The notes: a model not told the origin generated them from the letters alone. A DNA stretch of 39,362 nt from MED660 sp002691025 (GCA_002170485.2 NHDZ02000044.1:1-39362); one strand, 5' to 3'; numbered from the stretch's first letter, positions 26,836-35,327 are shown. Numbers and translations: made by a program.

Positions 26836-27303
26836 CTATTTCGTGGGACTCAGGCGATATACCCGGATATCCCGATCGGTCCGCCCTTCGTACACCCTCA
26901 TCTGGGGGATGGCCTCGTGGACAGCACCCCACACCTGGTCTTTTTCGTCCCGTGACAGGACTCGAGCCCGGGCGTCAAAGCGGCGGCCGGAAACCTGGAC
27001 CTCCACGTTTGGATCCGCGTCCAGATTATGGCTCCAAGCCGGGTGCCGTTGCTGACCCATCGCGCTCGCGACCACCAGGAAGTCCCCCTCCTGCTCCAGG
27101 CAGGCCAGATGCACCGACCTCTTCTTTCCGGAGTGGCGGCCCGTGGCCGTCAACGTCAGCATGGGCATCCGCGGAGCCCCCATGGATGTATACCGGCCTC
27201 CGGTGGCCCGAAACAGGATCGGATCGATTCGCGAAGCGCCGTGCCGAATCAACCAGGTCATCACAGGATGCGTCGTAAGCCAGATGGCGAAGCGATCAGA
27301 CAC
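26836..27303 (-). CDS. Ddn-family deazaflavin (F420)-dependent nitroreductase-like protein
   Basis: The 155-residue split-barrel protein belongs to the nitroreductase family typified by mycobacterial Ddn. Signature parts are LTLTATGRHSGKKRSVHLACLE, here spanning about 49-70, then DFLVVASAMGQQRHPAWSHN and a C-terminal VYRLSP. These are the F420-phosphate-binding and active-site segments of F420H2-dependent quinone reductases. It starts with GTG, and AGGAGG is four bases upstream, overlapping the stop of the alcohol dehydrogenase gene, so translation is probably coupled. It implies that the host makes coenzyme F420, unless this is a member that uses another flavin. In Mycobacterium tuberculosis ddn lies near cyp125 and the igr operon, a context partly mirrored here. 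Confidence 0.85.
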   Translation of the reverse strand: MSDRFAIWLTTHPVMTWLIRHGASRIDPILFRATGGRYTSMGAPRMPMLTLTATGRHSGKKRSVHLACLEQEGDFLVVASAMGQQRHPAWSHNLDADPNVEVQVSGRRFDARARVLSRDEKDQVWGAVHEAIPQMRVYEGRTDRDIRVYRLSPTK

Positions 27304-27311
27304 GGGCCCTC

Positions 27312-28400
27312 CTAGTCAAAAACAATGACCTGCCGAGCGACTTCGCCCTTCCGCATACGGTCGAACCCGTCATTGATCTCATCCAAGGACAGCCGGGCCG
27401 AAATCATCTCATCCAGGCGCAGTCGCCCATCGAGGTAGAAGTCCACGTACTTGGGCATGTCGAAGCGAAAGCGATTCGACCCCATATAAGAACCCGTCAC
27501 CTTCTTTTCCTGGAGCACCAGATCGGCGGCCGAGATCGGCACCATCTCCGTCATCGGGACCACACCCACGAGAACCGTAGTGCCTCCCCGACCCGTCATG
27601 GCCACCGCTTGCTGTACCGTGGGCACAAGACCAATGCACTCAAAGACGAAATCCGCCCCGCCTTCCGTCAAGGCATGCACGGCGGCGACCGGATCTCCAT
27701 CCGTGGCATCAATGCAGTCGGTGGCTCCCAGATCCTTGGCCAGACCGAACTTCCAGGCCTGGGCATCCACTGCGATGATCTTGCCGGCCCCGACAATGCG
27801 AGCGCCCTGCAAGGCCGAAAGGCCCACACCCCCGAGACCGATGATGACCACACTGGCCCCGGCCGGGATATTCACGGTATTCAGCGCGGCACCCAGCCCC
27901 GTGGTCACCCCGCACCCGATGAGCGAAGCGCGGTCCAGGGGCATGTCCTCGCGGATCTTCACCAGGGATCGCTCGGGACAGAGCATCATTTCGGCAAAAC
28001 TCGAGAGGTTTGCAAACTGACCGATGGCGTCCCCATTCGACGCCGAGAGGCGCGGCGCGAGGCCTTCCGCCCTCCCGAGATATTGACTCGGGCAAAGATA
28101 GGGTCGTCCGTCCGTGCAGAACTTGCATGAACCGCACCACGAGGAGAGACATCCGATGACATGATCACCCGGCACAAAATCGGTCACGCCCTCGCCGATC
28201 GCCTCTACGACACCCGACGGTTCGTGTCCCAACACAGCCGGAGGGGGGTACGGCAATCCGCCCTCAATCACCGTGAGATCACTGTGACAAATCCCCGACG
28301 CCGCCGTCTTGACCAGCACCTCCCCCGGCGCCGGATCATCGATGGCCACCTCCTCCAGCTCCAACGGTGCGTTGTTCTCGCGCATGACTGCAGCCTTCAT
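27312..28400 (-). CDS. Zinc-dependent medium-chain alcohol dehydrogenase
   Basis: The 362-residue MDR enzyme has catalytic zinc ligands Cys38 (GICHSD) and His59-Glu60 (GHE), and a third cysteine in LIGCGVTTG. The structural zinc ligands are Cys89, Cys92, Cys95 and Cys103. The NAD-binding motif GLGGVG follows. The class III-like GCGVTTGLGAALN stretch places it near NDMA-dependent or aryl alcohol dehydrogenases. I chose the ATG with AAGGAG eight bases upstream; the longer frame is a shadow of the neighbouring flavoprotein. It would oxidise a primary or secondary alcohol to an aldehyde or ketone, perhaps a side-chain alcohol made by the P450. It lies 67 bases after the flavin monooxygenase and eight bases before the Ddn-like gene. 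Confidence 0.93.
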   Translation of the reverse strand: MKAAVMRENNAPLELEEVAIDDPAPGEVLVKTAASGICHSDLTVIEGGLPYPPPAVLGHEPSGVVEAIGEGVTDFVPGDHVIGCLSSWCGSCKFCTDGRPYLCPSQYLGRAEGLAPRLSASNGDAIGQFANLSSFAEMMLCPERSLVKIREDMPLDRASLIGCGVTTGLGAALNTVNIPAGASVVIIGLGGVGLSALQGARIVGAGKIIAVDAQAWKFGLAKDLGATDCIDATDGDPVAAVHALTEGGADFVFECIGLVPTVQQAVAMTGRGGTTVLVGVVPMTEMVPISAADLVLQEKKVTGSYMGSNRFRFDMPKYVDFYLDGRLRLDEMISARLSLDEINDGFDRMRKGEVARQVIVFD

Positions 28401-28467
28401 CGATCGGTCTCCTTCTTCTTCGGGTTTGTATCTCTCACGGGCCCGGTTCGCACACCGGGACTCCACC

Positions 28468-29925
28468 TCAGCGTACCTCGTAATCCGCCATCCTGGGGGC
28501 CTGCATTTCCTCCTGGAAACGATCGAAGGTCCACGGCCAGGCCGTAGGAAGCCCCGAGGAATCCAGATACCAACTCCGGCATCCTGAATTCCAGATGGTT
28601 TTCTTGGCGGCCTCGCGCCGTTCCCGATCAAACCGGGACATGGCCTCCGGGGTCGAGGCCACTTCCGTGCCTCCCACTTCACCGAGCTGCTCCAGGAGCG
28701 CGAGGATGTACGCCACCTGCAGCTCCGCAATCTCGATCAACGAGAAGTTTCCCACCGGTGAGTTGGGGCCATTCAACATGAAGAAGTTCGGGATCTGGGG
28801 AACGGAAATAGCCATGTAGGCTCTCGGTCCCTCCTGCCAGATTCCATCCAGGGCTACTCCATCCCAGCCCGTCACCTCCATCGGCCGGACAAACGCGTCC
28901 ACCTTGAAGCCCGTGGCCAGGATGATGACGTCCAACTCATGCAGTCGGCCGTCCTGTGTCCGGATCCCACCGGCCTCGAATCCATCGATCGCGCCGGTTT
29001 CCAGCTTCGCGTTCGGTCTCTGGATCCCGTCGTAAAAACCCTCCGACATGATCAAGCGCTTGCAGGCTGCCCGGTAGTCGGGACGTAACTTTTCCCGAAG
29101 CTCGGGGTCCTTCACACTCTCATTCAGGTTCGCCTCGCACGTATCGTGGACCGCCTTCAAGGCCGGCGAATCCGCATCGATCAGGATGTTGGCAAACCCG
29201 TCGATCATCATCTCTGCGGTTTCATCACGCAGGGTCTGCATCAAGGCCGGCTCGGTCTCGAAGGCCTGCTTCTCCTCCTGGGTGTAGGCGGTGTTGTCGA
29301 TGGGAAGAATCCACTGGGGTGTGCGCTGGAACAGCGTCACCGTGTCTACCTCCTCCACAATCGCCGGCAGGATCTGGATGGAACTTGAGCCCGTTCCCAC
29401 AAGTCCGACTCGTTTCCCTTTCAAGGAAAGCGAGTCGTCCCACCGTGCGGTATGGAAGGAATCGCCCTCGAAGTCCTCCAGACCTTCAAAATCCGGGACA
29501 AACGGCTCATGCAAGACACCCGTGGCCGCCACGATGAACCGCGCCTGATCCCGAGAGCCGTCCGCCAACTCGATCTCCCAACGCCCCGCTTCGAAGTGAC
29601 AACGCGTCACCTCTGAGCCAAAGCGGATGCGTGACGTCACGCCGAAATCCTCGGCCACCTTCTCGAAATACGACTGGATCTCCGCACCCGGAGAAAAACG
29701 TCGGCTCCACGAGGGATTGAGAGCAAAGGAATAGCTGTAGAAATGGGACGGGACATCACAGGCCACGCCCGCGTACCGATTCTCACGCCAGGTGCCGCCG
29801 AGACGATCTGCTTTTTCGTAGACCACGAAATCATCGTACCCCGACTCGGCCAGCTTGATCGCCGTCAGGATCCCCGACATCCCAGCCCCGATGATGACAA
29901 ACCGACTCTTTCGCAGATCCTTCAT
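28468..29925 (-). CDS. Flavin-dependent Baeyer-Villiger-type monooxygenase
   Basis: The 485-residue flavoprotein has an N-terminal FAD fold (GAGMSG, 13-18), the Baeyer-Villiger fingerprint FEGDSFHTARW (152-162), and the NADPH fold motif GTGSSS (177-182). These together identify a class B monooxygenase that inserts oxygen next to a ketone, or oxidises a heteroatom. Length and the NGPNSPVGN segment near the C-terminus fit the cyclohexanone/4-hydroxyacetophenone/steroid monooxygenase group. It lies 71 bases after the acyl-CoA dehydrogenase and before the alcohol dehydrogenase on the same strand, with GGAGAA upstream of its ATG. A steroid ketone or side-chain ketone substrate would match the neighbours, but this is inferred. 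Confidence 0.9.
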   Translation of the reverse strand: MKDLRKSRFVIIGAGMSGILTAIKLAESGYDDFVVYEKADRLGGTWRENRYAGVACDVPSHFYSYSFALNPSWSRRFSPGAEIQSYFEKVAEDFGVTSRIRFGSEVTRCHFEAGRWEIELADGSRDQARFIVAATGVLHEPFVPDFEGLEDFEGDSFHTARWDDSLSLKGKRVGLVGTGSSSIQILPAIVEEVDTVTLFQRTPQWILPIDNTAYTQEEKQAFETEPALMQTLRDETAEMMIDGFANILIDADSPALKAVHDTCEANLNESVKDPELREKLRPDYRAACKRLIMSEGFYDGIQRPNAKLETGAIDGFEAGGIRTQDGRLHELDVIILATGFKVDAFVRPMEVTGWDGVALDGIWQEGPRAYMAISVPQIPNFFMLNGPNSPVGNFSLIEIAELQVAYILALLEQLGEVGGTEVASTPEAMSRFDRERREAAKKTIWNSGCRSWYLDSSGLPTAWPWTFDRFQEEMQAPRMADYEVR

Positions 29926-29996
29926 GAAACGCAGTTCTCCGCTTTCATTCCACAGTTCGAGGCGAAGCGCCCTCTTCAGCCCACGCGCTCCATCGG

Positions 29997-31124
29997 CTAG
30001 GAAGCCACTCCATCCGCCAGCATCCGGCCCAGGGCCCGAAGGTGATGCTGGCCCCCTCCGAGAGACAACTCCAGTTGCTTCGCATACAGGAAGTACCGGT
30101 GCAGTGGATAGTCGCGATCCACTCCCATCCCCCCATGTTGATGGGCCGCGGTATGCACCACGCGTTGCCCCCCCAACGCCGCCCAGTACTTGGCCACCGC
30201 CACGGCCTCGGACGCCTCAAGCCGGGCCGAGAGCCGCCACGCCGCTTGCCATGAGGTCAAACGGATGGCTTCGGTATCGACGTAAGCGTCAGCCTGCCTT
30301 TGTCCGACGGCCTGAAAGGTGGCAATCGGCTGATCGAATTGCTTCCTCTCCTTGCTGTATTCAGCCGTGAGCCGAAGAGCCTCGGAGCATACCCCCACCG
30401 CCAGCGAGCAATAGGCGGCGGTTCCGTGCTCCCGCATGAAACGCAGGACGTCCCCACCCTGCCCTCGAATTCCCAACTCGCTTTGCGCAGGCAGCCGGAC
30501 CTGGTTCAAGACCACCTGTGCTTCGGGCTGGCCACTGGTGGTTTGCAGTGCCGTGACCTCCAACCCGGATACCTCGCGGGGAACCAGAAGGACAAGCACC
30601 GTGCCATCAGGAAGACTCGCCGGGACCAGGAACAGGTCCGCCAGTGAGCCCGCCGGCACGCACATCTTCTCCCCATCGAGGATGAACTCGCCCGCTTCTT
30701 CAACGACCGTCGTCACTGGCGAATCGGGATCGGCCTGATCCTCGATCAGCGCGGCGGTCGCGACGGCCTTCGCTTGCGCGATACGGGGCAGCCAGTGTTG
30801 CTTCTGGGACTCGGTACCGAACTCGGCGATGGGGAGCGCGGCCAGCACCAGCGTTTCCAAGACAGGCACCGGTGCGGTCCTCCGCCCCACCTGTTCCATC
30901 ACCAGCGCCAATTCAAAGAATCCCTGCCCCGCTCCACCGTACGCTTCCGGTATGGCGATGCCCAGAAGCCCGGTTCGCCCCAACTCTTGCCATAGCGATT
31001 CTTCGAACCGAAGACCTCCTGCGGCTTCCAGCTTGCGCAGTTGATCGTGCGCGGAACCGGCCTCTAGAATCTGGGCCGTCAGGTCCGCAAAAGCCTGCTG
31101 ATCATCCGAGATTTCAAAATCCAT
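29997..31124 (-). CDS. Acyl-CoA dehydrogenase, FadE28-like subunit
   Basis: The 375-residue protein has the three-part acyl-CoA dehydrogenase fold. It begins MDFEISDDQQAFADL, has LGIAIPEAYGGAG in the helical N-domain, and ends with HQHGGMGVDRDYPLHRY and LSLGGGQHHLRALG. The GGGTNE-type FAD loop is absent here and replaced by GGGQHH, as in one half of the heterotetrameric enzymes found in steroid side-chain degradation (ChsE1/ChsE2 type). It is directly downstream (56 bases) of a second dehydrogenase of different sequence, and such adjacent pairs usually form an alpha2beta2 enzyme. The likely reaction is FAD-dependent alpha,beta-desaturation of a steroid side-chain or branched acyl-CoA. GAGAGG precedes the ATG. 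Confidence 0.88.
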   Translation of the reverse strand: MDFEISDDQQAFADLTAQILEAGSAHDQLRKLEAAGGLRFEESLWQELGRTGLLGIAIPEAYGGAGQGFFELALVMEQVGRRTAPVPVLETLVLAALPIAEFGTESQKQHWLPRIAQAKAVATAALIEDQADPDSPVTTVVEEAGEFILDGEKMCVPAGSLADLFLVPASLPDGTVLVLLVPREVSGLEVTALQTTSGQPEAQVVLNQVRLPAQSELGIRGQGGDVLRFMREHGTAAYCSLAVGVCSEALRLTAEYSKERKQFDQPIATFQAVGQRQADAYVDTEAIRLTSWQAAWRLSARLEASEAVAVAKYWAALGGQRVVHTAAHQHGGMGVDRDYPLHRYFLYAKQLELSLGGGQHHLRALGRMLADGVAS

Positions 31125-31180
31125 CGAGTCCCTCTCTCTTCAGGCCTTTCTGGAAGCGGCGGTTTCTTGCAAACCCACGA

Positions 31181-32359
31181 CTACATCCGCGGAACACGAG
31201 GCAACCCCAATCCGAACAAGCCGATCAGATCCCTTTGCACTTCGTTGGTTCCCCCACCGAACGTGAGGATCAGAAGGCTTCGGTACAGGCTCTCGGCATA
31301 CCCCTGCACGATGGCACCGGGAGAGCCCCGCTGGAGATACGCCCGCTCCCCCATCACTTCCATCAAGAGCCGGAATGCTTCCAGGTAGAATTCCGTGCCA
31401 AACACCTTCACCGACGACGCGTCCGCCACATCCAGGTTCCCCTGGGTACTGGCCCAGGCCACTTTCCAATTGATCAGCCGCAGGAAGTGCAGACCGGCAT
31501 GGACCTGCGCCAGGTTCGTCTGGACCCATTCCTGATCGATGATCCGGGTCCCGTCAGGTCGCCGGGTCTCCCGGGCCCAGGCCAGGATCTGATCGTAGGC
31601 GTTCTCAAGCATGCCCGGTGAGCAGATCGTGACCCGTTCGTGGTTCAGTTGGCTGGTGATCAGCTTCCAGCCCCGATTCTCTCCGCCTACCAGATTCGTC
31701 GCGGGCACACGCACGTTGTCGTAGAAAGTCGTACAGATATTGTGATCCGAGAGCAACGACATTGGAGTCGCTTTCACCCCGGGTGTTTTCATGTCCACGA
31801 CGAAGATGGATATCCCGCCATGCTTCGAAGCGGTCTGATCGGTCCGCGTGGCCAGCCAGATGTAATCCGCATCACTCGCCAGACTGGTATAGACCTTCTG
31901 CCCGTTGATGATGTAGTCGTCCCCATCGCGATCCGCCCGCGTGCTCAAGGAGGCCAGATCCGTGCCCGCGTTCGGCTCGGTGTAGCCGATGCAGAAATGG
32001 ATCTCCCCTCTCAAGATACGCGGCAGGAAGAACTCCTTCTGTTCCTCAGTGCCGTTTCGATAAAGGGTCGGACCCACTGTATTGATGGTCAGCATGGGGA
32101 CAGGGGCCCCGGCACGCATCGACTCATCAAAGAAGATGAACTGCTCCATCTCAGAACGACCCTGACCGCCGTACTCCTTGGGCCAGCCGATGCCCAGCCA
32201 ACCGTCGGCGCCGATCTGACGGACCGTCGCCCGCATGGCTTCCCCGGTGCCATGTCCTTCGTGAATGGCCGCACGGACCTCCGGCGTCAGGAGCTTGTCG
32301 TAGTAGGCTCGGAGTTCCTCTCGGAGACTCTCCTGTTCCGGGGTATACGCGATGTGCAT
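31181..32359 (-). CDS. Acyl-CoA dehydrogenase, FadE29-like subunit
   Basis: The 392-residue protein begins MHIAYTPEQESLREEL and has CIGYTEPNAGTDLASL, the motif that binds flavin and acyl-CoA, then NGQKVYTSLASDADYIW. It ends with the FAD loop LTFGGGTNEVQRDLI. These match FadE29 and similar subunits of heteromeric dehydrogenases acting on steroid side chains. It is the first of the two dehydrogenase genes in transcription order, with AGGAG six bases upstream of the ATG. The 221-base gap before it carries two palindromes and may hold a promoter. Together with the following gene it probably forms the desaturase that feeds the MaoC hydratase pair encoded upstream. Confidence 0.92.
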   Translation of the reverse strand: MHIAYTPEQESLREELRAYYDKLLTPEVRAAIHEGHGTGEAMRATVRQIGADGWLGIGWPKEYGGQGRSEMEQFIFFDESMRAGAPVPMLTINTVGPTLYRNGTEEQKEFFLPRILRGEIHFCIGYTEPNAGTDLASLSTRADRDGDDYIINGQKVYTSLASDADYIWLATRTDQTASKHGGISIFVVDMKTPGVKATPMSLLSDHNICTTFYDNVRVPATNLVGGENRGWKLITSQLNHERVTICSPGMLENAYDQILAWARETRRPDGTRIIDQEWVQTNLAQVHAGLHFLRLINWKVAWASTQGNLDVADASSVKVFGTEFYLEAFRLLMEVMGERAYLQRGSPGAIVQGYAESLYRSLLILTFGGGTNEVQRDLIGLFGLGLPRVPRM

Positions 32360-32449
32360 CGGAGTCTCCTGCGTGATGAGAGGGACGTATCTGACCCCAA
32401 TCCAGGTGAGCCCGTCCTTCCTGCTCCGACCGCAGAGGCCCGAGCCGAA

Positions 32450-32493
32450 GTAGAGTCTACGTGAAAGCCCAGCCTCTCGGCCAAGAATTCTTG
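32450..32493. promoter_or_regulatory. Two perfect palindromes upstream of the acyl-CoA dehydrogenase pair
   Basis: The gap 32360-32580 holds GTAGA-G-TCTAC at 32450-32460 and CAAGAATTCTTG at 32482-32493, both perfect, within 45 bases. They lie about 90-135 bases upstream of the FadE29-like start. The second resembles the mycobacterial KstR2 box (CAAG-nn-CTTG) but has four bases between the half-sites, not two. A role as operator sites for this operon is plausible. I could not assign a convincing promoter. Confidence 0.35.
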
Positions 32494-32580
32494 AGCTCCT
32501 TTGGCGAGTCCCTTACCCCGATCATCTCTCAGGCTGACTGCGAAAATTCGACGCCACCCTCACGCGACGTCAATGCCCCT

Positions 32581-33006
32581 TCAATCCGCGCGGGGCCGGA
32601 ACCGGGGTATCGCCAGGTCGTCGCTCATATCCTCCCACGCAACCTCCAGAGGCATCCCCACCGAGAGGGCCTCCGGGTCTACGTCCACGATATTCGAGAT
32701 CATACGGACGCCTCCGGAACCCTCCAGGGAGATGACGCCGATCACGTAGGGAAGTTCCTGACCGGCTGCGATGGGACGGTGTACAACCGTATAGGTATAG
32801 AGCTCCCCTCGACCCGAGACCTCATGCCAGCCCGTATCTTCAGACCGACATTCAGAACAGATCGGAGACGGTGGCAGTTGTGAATGACCACAGGACCCAC
32901 ACCGTTGCACCAGGAGCCTGTGCTCCGCCGCCGCCTGCCACCAGGGAAGCGTGATTCCATCCGCCATCGGAGGCGGCATCCCGTCCGGAAAATATCGTTC
33001 TGTCAT
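32581..33006 (-). CDS. DUF35 protein: Zn-ribbon plus OB-fold partner of the thiolase
   Basis: The 141-residue protein starts at an ATG that overlaps the stop of the thiolase-like gene (ATGA), so the two are translationally coupled. An N-terminal rubredoxin-like zinc ribbon has CGSCG and CSEC, giving four zinc cysteines. It is followed by an OB-fold containing YTVVHRP and PYVIGVISLEG. In the steroid aldolase Ltp2-ChsH2 and in archaeal HMG-CoA synthase complexes, this domain holds the thiolase-fold partner and helps channel acyl-CoA. In mycobacteria it is fused to the C-terminus of ChsH2; here it is free-standing. Its partner is almost certainly the gene next to it. Confidence 0.92.
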   Translation of the reverse strand: MTERYFPDGMPPPMADGITLPWWQAAAEHRLLVQRCGSCGHSQLPPSPICSECRSEDTGWHEVSGRGELYTYTVVHRPIAAGQELPYVIGVISLEGSGGVRMISNIVDVDPEALSVGMPLEVAWEDMSDDLAIPRFRPRAD

Positions 33007-34226
33007 TTTCGCCCCAAAAGAACCGCACTCGAAGGTACGCAAGCCGCGCTGGTCACGAGGCAGACCTCTGCCCCGTCCACCGGGCTGGTGGATTCATCAC
33101 GAAGCGAGCGCACGCCTTCCACGACGTGATTGAGACCGTGTATATAGGCCTCCGACAGGCTCCCTCCGTGGGTATTCGTGGGCAGGCTCCCGCTGCCCCA
33201 GGCCAGGGCCCCGCTCTCGATAAAGGAGCCCCCCTCCCCTCGCTCGCAGAACCCATAGTCTTCAATCTGCATCAGGACACAACCGGTGAAGTGATCATAC
33301 AGCTGGGCCACATCGACATCCGCGGGCCCCACCCCCGCCTTGCCGTAGAGTCGGTTCGCCATTTCCTCGCCGCCGCCGGTCGCGTAGATCTCGTCGGCCA
33401 CGTTGGCGTTCGTAAACGGTCCGAACGCATAGCCCTTCGGCGTCCCCTGCTCGCTCGCAAGAATCTCGACCGGGCGCTTGGCCAGGTCCCGGGCCCGCTC
33501 CGCCGTGGTCACCACTACAGCGCACGCCCCGTCGCTTTCAAGGCAGCAGTCAAACAGTCGGTGGGGATCGGCGATCATGGGTGAAGCCTGATGATCTTCC
33601 AGCGTAAGCGGCCTTTCGCCCATGACGGCGCGCGGATTCCGGCTCGCATGCTCGCGGAAGGTCACCGCCAGCATTCCCAGTTGTTCCGACGTCGTGCCAT
33701 AGAGGTGCATGTGTCTCCGTGTGGGCAGCGCATACGCGGCTGCGGCCATCAGGAGGCCGTAAGGCATGGCAAACCCCATGGAGGCCATCAGCAAGGAGTT
33801 GGCCTGCTGCAGAGTCGGAGGTTCCGGATCCGGCGCCGCCTCCGCACTCACCCCGCCGGTCCCGAAGCGGAAGAATTGTCCCTGGCAAAGCGAGCGGTAG
33901 ACCACCACGACTTCAGCCTGCCCGGTCTCCACGGCCATCGCGGCATTGGAGACCGCCGCGCACCCGCCCCCGCCGCCCGGCATCCAGACCATATTGCCGA
34001 ATCGCAGCGCGGGAAGACCGAGTTCCGCGGCAAGGAAGATGGCCTCATTGCGATCTTCTGCAAATGAAGCGAGGCCGTCCACGTCGTCCAGGGTCAGGCC
34101 TGCGTCCGCCACTGCCTTCTTGATGGCTCGGCACGCCAGGGCATGTTCCGTGATGTCACCGATCTTGCCCCAACGGGTGTACTCCGATTCGCCTACACCC
34201 ACGATGTGGGCTCGCCTCTCACTCAT
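33003..34226 (-). CDS. Lipid-transfer-protein-like thiolase / Ltp2-type steroid side-chain aldolase
   Basis: The 407-residue thiolase-superfamily protein begins VGVGESEY, has the glycine-rich active-site loop GGGGGCAAVSNAA, and ends with LPTNTHGGSLSEAYIHG followed by a VTSAA strand. The last motif is characteristic of the SCPx/Ltp2 branch. Ltp2 cleaves the 17-hydroxy side-chain CoA ester of steroids to an androstane ketone and propionyl-CoA, and uses tyrosines rather than the thiolase Cys/His set. Two tyrosines here, about 310 (AQLYDHF) and 361 (SEAYIHG), are candidates. A cysteine in the glycine loop means thiolase activity cannot be excluded. The ATGA overlap with the DUF35 gene supports a two-protein complex. 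Confidence 0.88.
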   Translation of the reverse strand: MSERRAHIVGVGESEYTRWGKIGDITEHALACRAIKKAVADAGLTLDDVDGLASFAEDRNEAIFLAAELGLPALRFGNMVWMPGGGGGCAAVSNAAMAVETGQAEVVVVYRSLCQGQFFRFGTGGVSAEAAPDPEPPTLQQANSLLMASMGFAMPYGLLMAAAAYALPTRRHMHLYGTTSEQLGMLAVTFREHASRNPRAVMGERPLTLEDHQASPMIADPHRLFDCCLESDGACAVVVTTAERARDLAKRPVEILASEQGTPKGYAFGPFTNANVADEIYATGGGEEMANRLYGKAGVGPADVDVAQLYDHFTGCVLMQIEDYGFCERGEGGSFIESGALAWGSGSLPTNTHGGSLSEAYIHGLNHVVEGVRSLRDESTSPVDGAEVCLVTSAACVPSSAVLLGRK

Positions 34227-34338
34227 TCCGCACTCCCCATCCCTTGTCTTCCTTCCCCTACGCCAACCTGCGCCACTTCGCCCACCCGGCCCCTTTCGAA
34301 CAGGGCATGTCCCGCTGAGACGATTTGGCTTCCATCCC

Positions 34339-34767
34339 TTAGACGGGCAAGCTGAGCGTCACGGTACCCGTGGCGTGATTTCCCAGATCATTGGCCGCAT
34401 GCACCGAGACCGAGATCACGCACTCCTCCTCCTGGACATCCTTCTCCAGAACCTCGCCACGAAATCGCAAAGGCTGCCCAGGGATGGCGGGCCCACCCAG
34501 CCGAATGGAGATTTTTCGAATCATGGCCTCAGGCCCCGCCCAGTCCGTGACAAAACGCGACACATAGCCGTTGGTCGTGAGGATGTTCATGAAGACATCC
34601 GGAGCGCCCTGACCCTGCGCGTAGTCCTTGTCATGATGCGCCGGCATGAAATCCCGAGACGCAATGGCGCCGGCCACGATCACCGTGGAAGTCACGTTCA
34701 GATCAAAATCAGGCAGCGCATCGCCGACCTGGATATCCCCCTCGCCCAGTCCCATCTTCTTCACCAT
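34339..34767 (-). CDS. MaoC-like hot-dog hydratase subunit, ChsH1-like
   Basis: The 142-residue single hot-dog protein contains SRDFMPAHHDKDYA, which matches the hydratase-2 style catalytic Asp and His spaced by four residues as seen in ChsH1. The later segments GPAIPGQPLRFRGEV and GTVTLSLPV are typical MaoC strands. ChsH1 works only with ChsH2, adding water to the steroid 17-side-chain enoyl-CoA. Here the gene shares one base (TGATG) with the stop of the next MaoC-like gene upstream, which fits a heteromer. It is followed after 112 bases by the Ltp2-like gene. Confidence 0.9.
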   Translation of the reverse strand: MVKKMGLGEGDIQVGDALPDFDLNVTSTVIVAGAIASRDFMPAHHDKDYAQGQGAPDVFMNILTTNGYVSRFVTDWAGPEAMIRKISIRLGGPAIPGQPLRFRGEVLEKDVQEEECVISVSVHAANDLGNHATGTVTLSLPV

Positions 34768-35327
34768 CAGCCCGCTCCTCCCATGGTGGCCGGATCAAAT
34801 TTGAAGATCCTGAAGAGTTGCTTCCCCACCACCTGATCATTCGCATCGAGATACGTCGTGATCCAGGTCACGAAGTATCCCAAGCCAAGCCCCGTCTTCT
34901 TTCGCGCTGAAATCGACTCCAATTCGTTCGTCAGATGAAGGCGGTCTCCCGGCCTCAGATAACGTTCGAACTCGAGTTCAGAATTGGTGGCCAGGGTTCC
35001 GACATACCCAGCCTTATCGAGAGCCGATACCACATTCTCTCCACTCATCTCCGTGGGCGCTCCCCCGCGTTCGGCAATGCCTTCGATCCGGGGTCGCGGC
35101 ATGGTCCAGGTCTGGAGCATCGCGGGCGGGGCCACGACGCCGCCGAAGCGACTCTCTTGCGCCACCTCGGGATCAGAGTACACAGGGTTCTGGTCATCCA
35201 GTGCATCCACCCAGTGCCGAATCATGGGCCCATTGACGTCTTCCGGAGCTTCAGACCCTGGCCCCATGGGCTGGCCGATGTATTTCTCCAGACTCTCTCG
35301 AACTTCGTCGCGTTCTTCACTTCCCAA
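34767..35327 (-). CDS. MaoC-N (FAS1-type dehydratase)-like hydratase subunit, ChsH2 N-domain-like
   Basis: The 186-residue protein resembles the N-terminal hot-dog half of ChsH2. It has MIRHWVDALDDQNPVYSDP near the start, VVAPPAMLQTW, and the strand region ELEFERYLRPGDRL. In this subfamily the catalytic Asp/His are absent and the domain shapes the substrate pocket for its partner, which here would be the adjacent ChsH1-like protein. Unlike mycobacterial ChsH2, it lacks the C-terminal DUF35 domain, which is encoded separately at 32581. The proposed start is a TTG; I saw no upstream ATG in frame with better support, so the N-terminus is uncertain. It is the first gene of the minus-strand catabolic run. 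Confidence 0.86.
   Translation of the reverse strand: MGSEERDEVRESLEKYIGQPMGPGSEAPEDVNGPMIRHWVDALDDQNPVYSDPEVAQESRFGGVVAPPAMLQTWTMPRPRIEGIAERGGAPTEMSGENVVSALDKAGYVGTLATNSELEFERYLRPGDRLHLTNELESISARKKTGLGLGYFVTWITTYLDANDQVVGKQLFRIFKFDPATMGGAG

Noticed and set aside
28401..28730. 110-codon N-terminal extension of the alcohol dehydrogenase overlapping the flavoprotein
   Set aside because: It is the shadow of the flavoprotein C-terminus; AAGGAG precedes the internal ATG of a normal-length enzyme.
32482..32493. Identification of CAAGAATTCTTG as a KstR2 box
   Set aside because: The half-sites match but the spacer is four bases instead of two, so I list it only as a palindrome.
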